Notes under the pieces: generated by a model
Seen by the model: only the letters and a program-made list of their open reading frames with translations
Told to the model about the DNA's origin: nothing
Databases searched by the model: none
Shown: positions 44,823-52,305 of the stretch, piece by piece
Layout of the letters: the number at the start of each line of letters is the position of its first letter
Position numbering within the stretch: position 1 is the first letter of the stretch
DNA from: Roseiarcus sp050013915
Lineage (GTDB): Bacteria > Pseudomonadota > Alphaproteobacteria > Rhizobiales > Beijerinckiaceae
Length of the DNA: 64,000 bases
Assembly (NCBI GenBank): GCA_050013915.1
Contig: JBEKEI010000011.1
Span: forward strand, 1-64,000
Reading direction: 5' to 3'
Program-made: the position numbers and the translations under genes

Positions 44823-46271
44823 ATGGACTCGCCCGGGACAGTTCTGATCGCCTCACAGGCCGAGAGCGAGTGGTCGGCCACCACCAGCATGCTGGCCGAC
44901 GACTTTGGCTATCGCGTCCTGGTCGCCCGCTCGTCCGCGGAGACGGCCAAGGCGTTCCGCGACGTCCACGTTGATCTCGTCATCGCCGACGACGCCGCCG
45001 CGATCGACGGACGCAGCATCCTCGCCGGGCTTCGCATCTCCCATCCCGACATCATCCGGGTTCTGGTCGTCGACGCGGAATGTGTCCTGACGCCAGGCGC
45101 GATCGCGGCGATGGCGGTGTACCAATTCGTTCGCAAACCGATCGACGCCCAGCAGATCAGCCTCGTCGTCGAGCGCGGGCTGGAGACCCGGGAACTTGCT
45201 CGCCGGCACCGCCTGCTGTCGCGCGAGTTCAAGGTCAAGGGCGACTCGACGGTTTTCAACGAGGGCCGCGGTCTGCCGTTTCGTCCCGAAAGCCAGCGCT
45301 TCGAGAAGCTCGTCTTCGTCAGCGAGAAACTGGCGGATCTGTGCGATCTCGCCCGCAAGGCCGCCAGGACCGAATTGCCGATCCTGATCCAGGGCGAGAC
45401 GGGCACCGGGAAAGAGCTGCTGGCGCGCGCGATACACTACAACTCGCCCCGTCGCGCCAGTCCGCTCATGGTTCAGAACTGCGGCGGCATGCCGGACGAT
45501 CTCCTCCACTCCGAGCTGTTCGGCCACAAGCGCGGCGCCTATACGGGCGCCATTTCGGATCGGCTGGGCCTGTTTCGCGCCGCCGATGGCGGGACGGTCT
45601 TTCTCGACGAAATCTCGGAGGTCTCGCCCTCCTTCCAGATCGCCCTCCTGCGCTTCCTCCAGGAGGGCGAGGTGAAGCCGCTCGGCTCCGACCGGACCGA
45701 GTTCTGCAACGTCAGGATCATCGCCGCGGCCAATCGTCCCTTGCGAAAGCTCGTGGCGGCCGGGGCCTATCGCCAGGATCTCTATTTCAGGCTGAAGGGC
45801 TTCGAACTCGAGGTGCCGCCGCTGCGGGACCGGCCGGACGACATTCCGGCGCTCGCCGAGTTTTTCGCAGCCAAGCACAGCGACGCGATCGGCAGGAAAA
45901 TCCTCGGCCTCTCGGCCGGCGTCGTCGAAAAGCTGGTCGCCTTCGACTTTCCCGGCAATGTCCGGGAACTCGAGAACGAAATCCGGCGGATGGTCGCGCT
46001 CGCGAAGGACGGCGAATATCTGACCACGCAGAACCTGTCGCCGATGCTGCTCGCAGCCCCGCCGCGCGACGCGCCGGCGCGCCATGGCTTCGCGCCGGTG
46101 GGAGCCACGCTGAAGGACAAGGTCGAGAACCTCGAGAAGCACCTCGTTCGCGAGGTTCTCCAGCGCCATCGATGGAATCAGAGCCGCGCCGCCAGCGAAC
46201 TCGGCCTGTCCAGGGTTGGCCTCGCCAACAAGATCCGGCGCTATGACCTCGACGGCGCGGACCGGAGATAG
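44823..46271 (+). CDS. NtrC/HupR-type sigma-54-dependent activator with degenerate receiver domain
   Basis: A 482-residue protein. Residues 1-120 are a receiver-like domain: the usual acidic pair at the first strand is replaced (VLIASQAESE), though an Asp (LVIADDAAA) and the KP motif (FVRKPID) remain. Residues 165-395 are the AAA+ domain with Walker A GETGTGKE, GAYTGA (for GAFTGA), and Walker B GGTVFLDE. The C-terminus is a Fis-type helix-turn-helix (HRWNQSRAASELGLSRVGLANKIRRY). HupR/HoxA regulators of hydrogenases share this plan and act when unphosphorylated. It lies upstream of the hydrogenase genes and probably drives the sigma-54 promoter at 46681. Confidence 0.88.
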   Translation: MDSPGTVLIASQAESEWSATTSMLADDFGYRVLVARSSAETAKAFRDVHVDLVIADDAAAIDGRSILAGLRISHPDIIRVLVVDAECVLTPGAIAAMAVYQFVRKPIDAQQISLVVERGLETRELARRHRLLSREFKVKGDSTVFNEGRGLPFRPESQRFEKLVFVSEKLADLCDLARKAARTELPILIQGETGTGKELLARAIHYNSPRRASPLMVQNCGGMPDDLLHSELFGHKRGAYTGAISDRLGLFRAADGGTVFLDEISEVSPSFQIALLRFLQEGEVKPLGSDRTEFCNVRIIAAANRPLRKLVAAGAYRQDLYFRLKGFELEVPPLRDRPDDIPALAEFFAAKHSDAIGRKILGLSAGVVEKLVAFDFPGNVRELENEIRRMVALAKDGEYLTTQNLSPMLLAAPPRDAPARHGFAPVGATLKDKVENLEKHLVREVLQRHRWNQSRAASELGLSRVGLANKIRRYDLDGADRR

Positions 46272-46276
46272 GCGCG

Positions 46277-46522
46277 ATGGTCGATCCGGACGATCCCGGC
46301 GGCAACCAGCGAGGCGGCGAGATCGTCCGCTTTCCGCAGTCCCGGCTGCGCCCGGCCGGCCGCGGCCAGAGGTTCCGGGAACTCGGTACGAGCCGGCTCG
46401 CCGCGCGTCTCGGATATCCGGACCGGCAGGCGACCGGCCACTGGTGCAGCCGCTGTCGCGGCATCTGGTACGGTTACCTGCTCGAAGCGACCTGTCCCGT
46501 TTGCGGCAACCGGCGCGGCTGA
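46277..46522 (+). CDS. Small zinc-ribbon protein of unknown function
   Basis: An 81-residue protein with a C-terminal four-cysteine knuckle pair: CSRCRGIWYGYLLEATCPVCG, spaced C-x2-C-x12-C-x2-C. It starts 5 bp after the activator stop, so it is co-transcribed with it. The N-terminus is charged and likely disordered. Such a ribbon could bind zinc, nickel or an Fe-S cluster. I do not recognise the family. Confidence 0.65.
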   Translation: MVDPDDPGGNQRGGEIVRFPQSRLRPAGRGQRFRELGTSRLAARLGYPDRQATGHWCSRCRGIWYGYLLEATCPVCGNRRG

Positions 46523-46567
46523 ACCCGTAGCGCCGCGAGCGCGATCGCGCGATCTCTGTATAAACGT

Positions 46568-46585
46568 GCTTTGCAATAGCAAAGC
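46568..46585. promoter_or_regulatory. Perfect dyad GCTTTGC-AATA-GCAAAGC, candidate enhancer for the activator
   Basis: The 7-bp arms are exact inverse complements around AATA. The centre lies about 106 bp upstream of the -24 element at 46683, a normal distance for a sigma-54 enhancer. HupR of Rhodobacter binds TTG-N5-CAA; here the core reads TTG-N6-CAA. There is no T-run after it, so it is unlikely to be a terminator. Confidence 0.5.
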
Positions 46586-46680
46586 AACCTTGCTGCGGCG
46601 AGTCCCCCGATCCACGCCAAGAGACCCGTGAGCTTTCGTCTAATCGACTGATATCAGATGGTTTTCCCGCACGATCGGCG

Positions 46681-46697
46681 TTGGCACGTGAAATGCT
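46681..46697 (+). promoter_or_regulatory. Sigma-54 (-24/-12) promoter of the hydrogenase operon
   Basis: TTGGCACGTGAAATGCT matches the TTGGCACG-N4-TTGCT consensus with one mismatch (ATGC for TTGC). GG at 46683-46684 and GC at 46695-46696 are 10 bases apart, as required. It lies 58 bp before the hupS ATG and downstream of a gene for a sigma-54 activator. Confidence 0.8.
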
Positions 46698-46755
46698 CGG
46701 CAGGTATCGGCCTCGCGACGCCGAGGCCCCGCGAAGAGCGCACCGGGAGGAAACG

Positions 46756-47718
46756 ATGCCCAATCTGCTGTGGCTCCAGGGCGGAGCGTGCTCCGGCAAC
46801 ACCATGTCGTTCCTCAACGCCGAGGAGCCGAGCGCCTGCGACCTCGTCACGGATTTCGGGATCAACGTGCTCTGGCATCCCTCGCTCGGCATGGAGCTCG
46901 GCGACAACCTGCAGAAGATGCTCAAGGGGCTCGTCGCCGGCGAGATGCCGCTCGACATCTTTGTCTTCGAGGGCACCGTCGTCAACGCGCCGGACGGGAC
47001 CGGCGAATGGAATCGCTTCGCCGGCCGGCCGATGAAGGCCTGGGTCGCCGATCTCGCCAAGGTCGCCAGCTACACCGTCGCGATCGGCGATTGCGCGACC
47101 TGGGGCGGCATTCCGGCCACCGCGCCCAACCCTTCGGAGAGCCAGGGCCTCCAGTTCCTCAAGCGCGCGCACGGCGGATTCCTCGGCAAGGACTACCGGT
47201 CGAAGGCCGGTCTGCCCGCGATCAACGTCCCGGGCTGCCCGGCGCACCCCGACTGGATCACCCAGATCGTCGTCGCGGTCGCCACCGGGCGCGGCGCCGA
47301 TCTCTCGCTCGACGAGCTGCAACGTCCCAAGACGTTCTTCACGAGCTTCACCCAGACCGGTTGCACCCGCAACATGCATTTCGCCTACAAGGTTTCGGCG
47401 ACCGAGTTCGGCCAGAGAAAGGGTTGCCTGTTCTACGACCTGGGATGCCGCGGGCCGATGACCCATTCCCCGTGCAATCGCATCCTGTGGAACCGCCAAT
47501 CCTCGAAGACCCGCGCCGGCATGCCGTGCCTCGGCTGCACGGAGCCGGAATTCCCGTTCTCCGAACTGCTGCCGGGCACGGTGTTCAAGACCCAGACGGT
47601 GATGGGGATTCCCAAGGACATGCCGTCGGGCGTCGACAAGGCCGGCTACGTCAAATTGACTGCAGCGGCGAAGGCGGCGTCGCCCGCCTGGGCCGAAGAG
47701 GACATTTTCGTCGTCTGA
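46756..47718 (+). CDS. hupS: Group 2a [NiFe]-hydrogenase small subunit
   Basis: A 320-residue Fe-S subunit without a Tat signal, so it is cytoplasmic. The start MPNLLWLQGGACSGNTMSFLNAEEP, QTGCTRNMHFAYK and GCLFYDLGCRGPMTHSPCNRILWNRQSS are those of cyanobacterial HupS and mycobacterial HucS (group 2a), not of the membrane-bound group 1. Cluster ligands include C12, C113, C161, C203, C224, C231, C240, C258 and C261. Asn15 stands where most small subunits have the second Cys of CxxC, leaving three Cys for the proximal cluster. GGGAGG precedes the ATG at 46756. It pairs with hupL. Confidence 0.93.
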   Translation: MPNLLWLQGGACSGNTMSFLNAEEPSACDLVTDFGINVLWHPSLGMELGDNLQKMLKGLVAGEMPLDIFVFEGTVVNAPDGTGEWNRFAGRPMKAWVADLAKVASYTVAIGDCATWGGIPATAPNPSESQGLQFLKRAHGGFLGKDYRSKAGLPAINVPGCPAHPDWITQIVVAVATGRGADLSLDELQRPKTFFTSFTQTGCTRNMHFAYKVSATEFGQRKGCLFYDLGCRGPMTHSPCNRILWNRQSSKTRAGMPCLGCTEPEFPFSELLPGTVFKTQTVMGIPKDMPSGVDKAGYVKLTAAAKAASPAWAEEDIFVV

Positions 47719-47775
47719 CCATCGTCCATCCCAAGCGAACTCCCGCAGCAACTCTCCAAGGCGAGGACAATATCC

Positions 47776-49374
47776 ATGGGCGCCGCTGTTCAAACGCTCG
47801 ACATCTCACCCGTCGGCCGCGTCGAAGGCGATCTCGACGTTCGCGTGGAGATCGAAGACGGGGTCATCACCAACGCCTGGACCCAGGCGGAGCTGTTTCG
47901 CGGCTTCGAGGTGATCCTGCGCGACAAGGATCCGCAGGCCGGGCTCGTCGTGACGCCGCGCGCCTGCGGCATTTGCGGCGCGTCCCATCTGACCTGCGCG
48001 GCCTGGGCGCTCGACACGGCCTGGCAGACGACGGTGCCGCGCAACGCGATTCTGGCGAGAAATCTCGGCCAGATCGTCGAGAGCCTGCAGAGCATTCCGC
48101 GCCATCACTACGGACTGTTCATGATCGACTATACGAACAAGAACTACTCGAAATCGAAATTTTACGAGGAAGCGGTGAAGCGCTGGTCGCCGTTCACCGG
48201 CGCCAATTACGAGATCGGGGTCACCATCTCGGGCAAGCCGGTCGAAATCTACGCGCTCCTCGGCGGCCAGTGGCCGCATTCCAGCTACATGGTGCCGGGC
48301 GGGGTGATGTGCGCGCCGACGCTGACCGACGTCACCCGGGCCTGGTCGATCCTCGAATATTTCCGGCGGGAGTGGATGGAGAGGGTCTGGCTCGGCTGCT
48401 CGCTCGAGCGCTACGAGGAGATCAAGTCCCACGACGACCTGATGGCCTGGATCGACGAACGGCCGGAGCATGCCAATTCCGATCTCGGCCTCTACTGGCG
48501 CATGAGCATGGACATCGGCGCCCACAAATTCGGGAAGGGCCACGGCAGGTTCATCAGCTGGGGCTATCTGCCCCATGAGGACAAATACAACAAGCCGACG
48601 ATCGACGGCCGCAACGCCGCCCTCATCATGAAGAGCGGGGTCTATGACGGCGCCGCCGACTCGCACAAGCTGATGGATCAGAAATTCACCCGCGAAGACA
48701 CGCTGCACGCCTGGTATGACGAGCCCGGCGGCAAGCATCCGTTCGATCGCACCACGACGCCGACGCGCAAGAACACGGTCGACATGGCGGGCAAGTATTC
48801 CTGGTCGACCGCCGTCCGCCACGAGGAGAACGGGCGGCTCGAGGCGGGGCCGCTGGCGCGGCAGATGGTGGCGGGCGGCAAGCACGGCGAATCCTGGCAG
48901 CATCACGATCCGCTTGTCCTCGACATGTACAAGAAGATGGGCGGCGCCAGCGTCCTGCTGCGCCACTTCGCCCGCATGCACGAGGGCGTGAAGCTCTATC
49001 GACAGGCGGAGCGCGCCTTGCGCGAGTTCAGGCTGAACGACCCCTGGTACGTCAAGCCGACCGAAAAGGACGGACGGGGCTGGGGCGCCACCGAAGCGAT
49101 CCGCGGCGCGCTCTGCCACTGGATCGAAGTGCAGGGCGGCAAGATCAAGAACTATCAGATCGTCGCGCCCACGACCTGGAACGTCGGGCCCCGATCGGGG
49201 GATGGCGTTCGCGGTCCGATGGAGGAAGCGCTCATTGGCGCGCCGATCGCCGATCCCCATGATCCCGTCGAGGTCGGCCATGTCTGCCGCTCCTACGACT
49301 CCTGCCTCGTCTGCACGGTGCACGCGCATGACGCCAGGACCGGCGAAGAGCTTGCGCGTTTTCGGACCGCGTGA
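47776..49374 (+). CDS. hupL: Group 2a [NiFe]-hydrogenase large subunit
   Basis: A 532-residue catalytic subunit. The L1 motif is RACGICGASH (C64, C67) and L2 is DSCLVCTVH (C510, C513), giving the four Ni/Fe cysteines. A 16-residue tail follows H516 and should be removed by the protease encoded at 50135. NKNYSKSKFYEEAV, GGQWPHSSYMVPGGVM and GRNAALIMKSGV are group 2a blocks. Enzymes of this group oxidise H2 in aerobes, some down to atmospheric levels; whether this one does cannot be read from sequence. It lies 57 bp after hupS. Confidence 0.94.
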   Translation: MGAAVQTLDISPVGRVEGDLDVRVEIEDGVITNAWTQAELFRGFEVILRDKDPQAGLVVTPRACGICGASHLTCAAWALDTAWQTTVPRNAILARNLGQIVESLQSIPRHHYGLFMIDYTNKNYSKSKFYEEAVKRWSPFTGANYEIGVTISGKPVEIYALLGGQWPHSSYMVPGGVMCAPTLTDVTRAWSILEYFRREWMERVWLGCSLERYEEIKSHDDLMAWIDERPEHANSDLGLYWRMSMDIGAHKFGKGHGRFISWGYLPHEDKYNKPTIDGRNAALIMKSGVYDGAADSHKLMDQKFTREDTLHAWYDEPGGKHPFDRTTTPTRKNTVDMAGKYSWSTAVRHEENGRLEAGPLARQMVAGGKHGESWQHHDPLVLDMYKKMGGASVLLRHFARMHEGVKLYRQAERALREFRLNDPWYVKPTEKDGRGWGATEAIRGALCHWIEVQGGKIKNYQIVAPTTWNVGPRSGDGVRGPMEEALIGAPIADPHDPVEVGHVCRSYDSCLVCTVHAHDARTGEELARFRTA

Positions 49375-49467
49375 GCGCGGTTCGAGGCCGGGCGACGGCG
49401 GTCCGCGGAATGAGATAGGCTCGCGACCGGGAGCATGGCAGGATCCTCGTGCGAAAGGCGAGCGCCC

Positions 49468-49779
49468 ATGAACGGCGGCAGGGAAGGACAGCTCAAGGCG
49501 ATCGCGACCCTGTTGGCGCGCGGCCTGGCCACCGAGGTCGAGCCCTTTCCGGAGACAGAGAAGGAATTCCTGACGATCCTGACCGAACTGCGCCAGCTCG
49601 AGCCGGACGACCTCGAGGGAAAGCTCGTCGTCGGCGGCTTCCTCGACCACCCCTACGGTCCCGAGAAGCAGCGATGCATGGAATGCATGTACTATCTGGT
49701 GCATCGCCGGTGGTGCGATCTGCCGGAACTGGCGGTGCCCGTCGAACCCGACTGGTGGTGTCGTCTTTGGCGCATCTGA
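49468..49779 (+). CDS. Small four-cysteine protein, HiPIP-like (copy 1)
   Basis: A 103-residue protein from the ATG at 49468 (an upstream ATG at 49435 adds 11 residues but has a poorly spaced ribosome site). The C-terminus holds CMECMYYLVHRRWCDLPELA and ends WWCRLWRI: C70, C73, C83, C98. The order C-x2-C, C-x-L-P and WC-x-x-W resembles high-potential iron-sulfur proteins, with a shorter second loop. No signal peptide is present. The next gene is a paralogue with identical cysteine spacing. It is a likely cytoplasmic electron carrier for the hydrogenase; this is inferred. Confidence 0.72.
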   Translation: MNGGREGQLKAIATLLARGLATEVEPFPETEKEFLTILTELRQLEPDDLEGKLVVGGFLDHPYGPEKQRCMECMYYLVHRRWCDLPELAVPVEPDWWCRLWRI

Positions 49780-49826
49780 CGCCGTCGGGGCGGCGACGAA
49801 CCGGCGTCGGGAGGCAGGAGTTCAGC

Positions 49827-50054
49827 GTGAGCGATCCAGCCAGCCAAGCCATCGTCGATCGTCTCCGGGCGGCCGCGGGCATGAAGGAAAGGGCCGTCAT
49901 CGCGGAACTGGCGCACGCGCCCGTCGAGTCCGATGGGATCAGTAGGTCCTGCGAGAACTGCATCTATTTTCTTGCCCGCCGCAGCTGGTGCGATTTGCCG
50001 GAACTCGACATTCCGGTCGATCCCGAATGGTACTGCGCGCTATGGCGGGTCTGA
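49827..50054 (+). CDS. Small four-cysteine protein, HiPIP-like (copy 2)
   Basis: A 75-residue protein starting at a GTG (49827). Cysteines at 42, 45, 55 and 70 have exactly the same spacing (3, 10, 15) as in copy 1, within SCENCIYFLARRSWCDLPEL and WYCALWRV. The N-terminal halves differ and copy 2 is shorter. A tandem duplication followed by divergence is likely. The pair sits directly after the hydrogenase subunit genes, 47 bp apart. Confidence 0.72.
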   Translation: MSDPASQAIVDRLRAAAGMKERAVIAELAHAPVESDGISRSCENCIYFLARRSWCDLPELDIPVDPEWYCALWRV

Positions 50055-50134
50055 CCCGGGGGCGGACGCCGCCATCGCCGCCGCAGGAGGCCCGAAGGCC
50101 CGCGTTTCCCCGGGCCGGATTCCGGGAGCAAGGA

Positions 50135-50623
50135 GTGATCGCCGTCATCGGGTGCGGAAATTCAAATCGCTGCGACGACGGCGTCGGCCCCGAGGTCGTG
50201 CGCGCCCTCAGGAAACGCGACTTCGGCGCCGGGATCGGGCGATTGCGGCTCATCGATGCCGGGACGGACGGGATGGCGGCGATGTTCGCGGCGCGCGGTT
50301 GCGCCACGCTGATCATCGTCGACGCCTGCCGCTCCGGGGCGGAAGCCGGGGCGATCTTCGAGGTCCCCGGACATGAACTCGCGCAGAGCTACGCGCCCTC
50401 GCTCACCCTGCACGATTTCCGTTGGGATCACGCACTGGATGCGGGGCGCAGGATTTTCCGCGAGGCCTTTCCGGCCGACGTGGTCGTGCTGCTCGTCGAG
50501 GCGGCGACGGTGGATTACGGGCTCGGCCTGTCGCCGGCCGCCGCCGCCGCCGCGGCGATGGTCGTGCGCCGCATCGAAACGTTGATCGCGGCGCGCCTGC
50601 AATCAGAGGCGGCCGGCTCATGA
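50135..50623 (+). CDS. [NiFe]-hydrogenase maturation endopeptidase
   Basis: A 162-residue HybD/HupD-family protein starting at a GTG at 50135 (GGGAG 6 bases upstream). Family signposts: IAVIGCGNSNRCDDGVGPEVV, IIVDACRSGAEAG and LHDFRWDHAL, giving Asp and His nickel ligands. It should trim the hupL C-terminal tail after H516 once nickel is in place. Its stop overlaps the next ATG (ATGA). Confidence 0.88.
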   Translation: MIAVIGCGNSNRCDDGVGPEVVRALRKRDFGAGIGRLRLIDAGTDGMAAMFAARGCATLIIVDACRSGAEAGAIFEVPGHELAQSYAPSLTLHDFRWDHALDAGRRIFREAFPADVVVLLVEAATVDYGLGLSPAAAAAAAMVVRRIETLIAARLQSEAAGS

Positions 50624-50940
50624 GCGCGCCCGCGACCGTCACCCTGAAGCGCGGCAGCCTCTACCTGAGCCGCGATGTCGCCGATCGCTATTTGGCGGGG
50701 CTCGAGGCGATCGTCCTGCTGCGTCGGGGCGACGACCTCGCGATCCTCCCGGTGCGGCATGCGGCGGCGGGCGGGTCCTTCCTCAAGCGTCGCAACAGCG
50801 CCGGCGACCGCGTCGTTCACGCGCCGGAATTCTTTCGCGCGCATGACGTCGGCGACGACATCGAACGCGAACTCGCCGTCTCATGGTCGAGGGAAGCGGC
50901 CGGGCTGGTCGCGACAGGCGCCTTCGCTTCGCAAAGATAG
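50620..50940 (+). CDS. Conserved hydrogenase-locus protein of unknown function
   Basis: A 106-residue protein, MSAPATVTLKRGSLYLSRDV..., rich in beta strands, with DDLAILPVRH and HAPEFFRAHDVGDDI. No cysteine cluster, signal or membrane helix is seen. It is translationally coupled to the maturation protease. I do not recognise the fold; it may assist maturation or assembly. Confidence 0.65.
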   Translation: MSAPATVTLKRGSLYLSRDVADRYLAGLEAIVLLRRGDDLAILPVRHAAAGGSFLKRRNSAGDRVVHAPEFFRAHDVGDDIERELAVSWSREAAGLVATGAFASQR

Positions 50941-51043
50941 TTTGCAATTCGCATAAGCGTTAGACATTCGATCGGCGTTGCGTTAGCTTTTGCCAAAACA
51001 TGCGTCCCTGATGTCGGAACCAGGTCGCACGGGAGGATGCGCA

Positions 51044-52090
51044 ATGGCGGGTGATCGCGTTGCGGACGAGATCCGGGCCGCGCTGGCCGCAGCCGAGGAC
51101 GAGAGCGCCGCCGCGTCCGAGCGCGCCGAAATGCTGATGGAAATCGCGATGGGTCTCCAGCAACGGCCGAAGTCGGCCGATCAGCTGCGCTCGGCGGTCG
51201 CCCTCTACGACAGGGCGCTGGCGACCTGCCCGGAAGACGAGCCCCTGCTGCGCGCCCGGATCATGGCGAGGAAGGGGACCGCGCTGCAGGCCATCCCCGA
51301 ACAGGGCACGAGCGCGCTCGAGGCGGCGCGCGCGGCCTACGAGCAGGCGATGCCGACCCTTTCGAAAGCAGGCCGGGCGGAAGAACTCGCCGAGGCCGAG
51401 ATGAATCTGGGGGTGGTCATCCAGAACCTCTGCGGCGCCGGCCGGGCGCGCGTCACGGATGCGATCTCGGCCTATCAACGCGCGCTGCGCACTTTCGATC
51501 GCGACCGCCATCCCAGCGAATTCGCGATCCTGCAGAACAATCTCGCGACGGCGTTTCTGTCGATTCCCTTCGCGGACGAACGCGGCAGGATGCGCGAGGC
51601 GCTCGCGGTGCAGGCGTTCGAGGAGGGGCTGCGGGTCGTCAATCTCGTCGATCATCCGCAGGAATATGCGATGCTGCAGAACAATCTCGGCAATGCGCTG
51701 CAATATGCGTCGTCCGGCCATGTCGCGGCGAACAATCTGCGTGCGCTCGAAGCCTATCACGAGGCGCTGAGAGTGCGGACGCGCGAATCCTCGCCGCTCG
51801 AATTCGCCAATACGATTTCCAACATGGCCAATTGCCTGTGGAACCTGCCGGACGAGCCGGGCCGCCCCGAGCATGGCAATCGGGTCAATCTGGCGAGGGC
51901 CAGGGCGGCCTATGCCGAGGCGCGCGCGATATTCGTGGCGCATGGCGAAACCGACAAGGCGCGCATCGTCGGCGAAGCGCTCGATCAGATCGGACGCGAA
52001 ATTCTCGCGCTGCCGGCGACCGACGCGATCGGCGCGCCGGGCCGAGCGGGTCCCGGCGCCGGTGCGGAGCGGAGCGCAGCGGCGCCATGA
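51044..52090 (+). CDS. TPR-repeat protein of the hydrogenase locus
   Basis: A 348-residue protein from the ATG at 51044 (GGGAGG 7 bases upstream). It holds six or seven TPR-like helix pairs, two with the conserved phrases AILQNNLATAFLSIP and AMLQNNLGNALQYAS. The C-terminal 20 residues are alanine/glycine-rich. TPR proteins accompany group 2a hydrogenases in other bacteria, so a scaffold or assembly role is likely. The stop overlaps the next small membrane gene. Confidence 0.82.
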   Translation: MAGDRVADEIRAALAAAEDESAAASERAEMLMEIAMGLQQRPKSADQLRSAVALYDRALATCPEDEPLLRARIMARKGTALQAIPEQGTSALEAARAAYEQAMPTLSKAGRAEELAEAEMNLGVVIQNLCGAGRARVTDAISAYQRALRTFDRDRHPSEFAILQNNLATAFLSIPFADERGRMREALAVQAFEEGLRVVNLVDHPQEYAMLQNNLGNALQYASSGHVAANNLRALEAYHEALRVRTRESSPLEFANTISNMANCLWNLPDEPGRPEHGNRVNLARARAAYAEARAIFVAHGETDKARIVGEALDQIGREILALPATDAIGAPGRAGPGAGAERSAAAP

Positions 52091-52293
52091 CCGGTCTGTC
52101 GCCCGGCGCCGCGCTGGCGGCCTTCGTCCTCGGCCTGGCCGCCTCGGTCGTCGGGGGCGCGCTCGGCGGCGTCGCGATCGGCGGCAAGGCGCTCGGCAAC
52201 CAGCTCGCCGGTGCGATGGGCGGATTTTTCGGGCCGCTGGCCGGCGCCGGCGGACTCGTCGTCGGCCTCGTCGTACTGGCGATCATCCGCTGA
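52087..52293 (+). CDS. Small glycine-zipper membrane protein
   Basis: A 68-residue protein with two hydrophobic helices separated by a short loop: ALAAFVLGLAASVVGGALGG and PLAGAGGLVVGLVVLAIIR. Regular GxxxG spacing suggests helix packing or oligomerisation. It is coupled to the TPR gene by an ATGA overlap and followed 12 bp later by another small membrane gene. It could dock the soluble hydrogenase at the membrane; this is inferred. Confidence 0.68.
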   Translation: MTGLSPGAALAAFVLGLAASVVGGALGGVAIGGKALGNQLAGAMGGFFGPLAGAGGLVVGLVVLAIIR

Positions 52294-52305
52294 GGAGCCT
52301 CCCCG

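Noticed and set aside
46568..46585. Rho-independent terminator after the zinc-ribbon gene
   Set aside because: The dyad is perfect but short, with a 4-base loop, and it is followed by AACCTTGCTG rather than a T-run. Its distance to the sigma-54 promoter suits an enhancer better.
44853..47060. A 735-codon minus-strand frame opposite the sigma-54 activator and hupS
   Set aside because: It is the antisense shadow of a gene with intact AAA+ motifs, and its composition is arginine/glutamate-rich without domain structure.
46756..49374. Group 1h (Hhy-type) high-affinity hydrogenase
   Set aside because: The HupS N-terminus and HupL L2 motif (DSCLVCTVH) resemble group 2a (cyanobacterial HupSL, Huc). 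Group 1h small subunits start differently, and the accessory gene set (TPR, NHL, NifU-Rieske) also points to group 2a.
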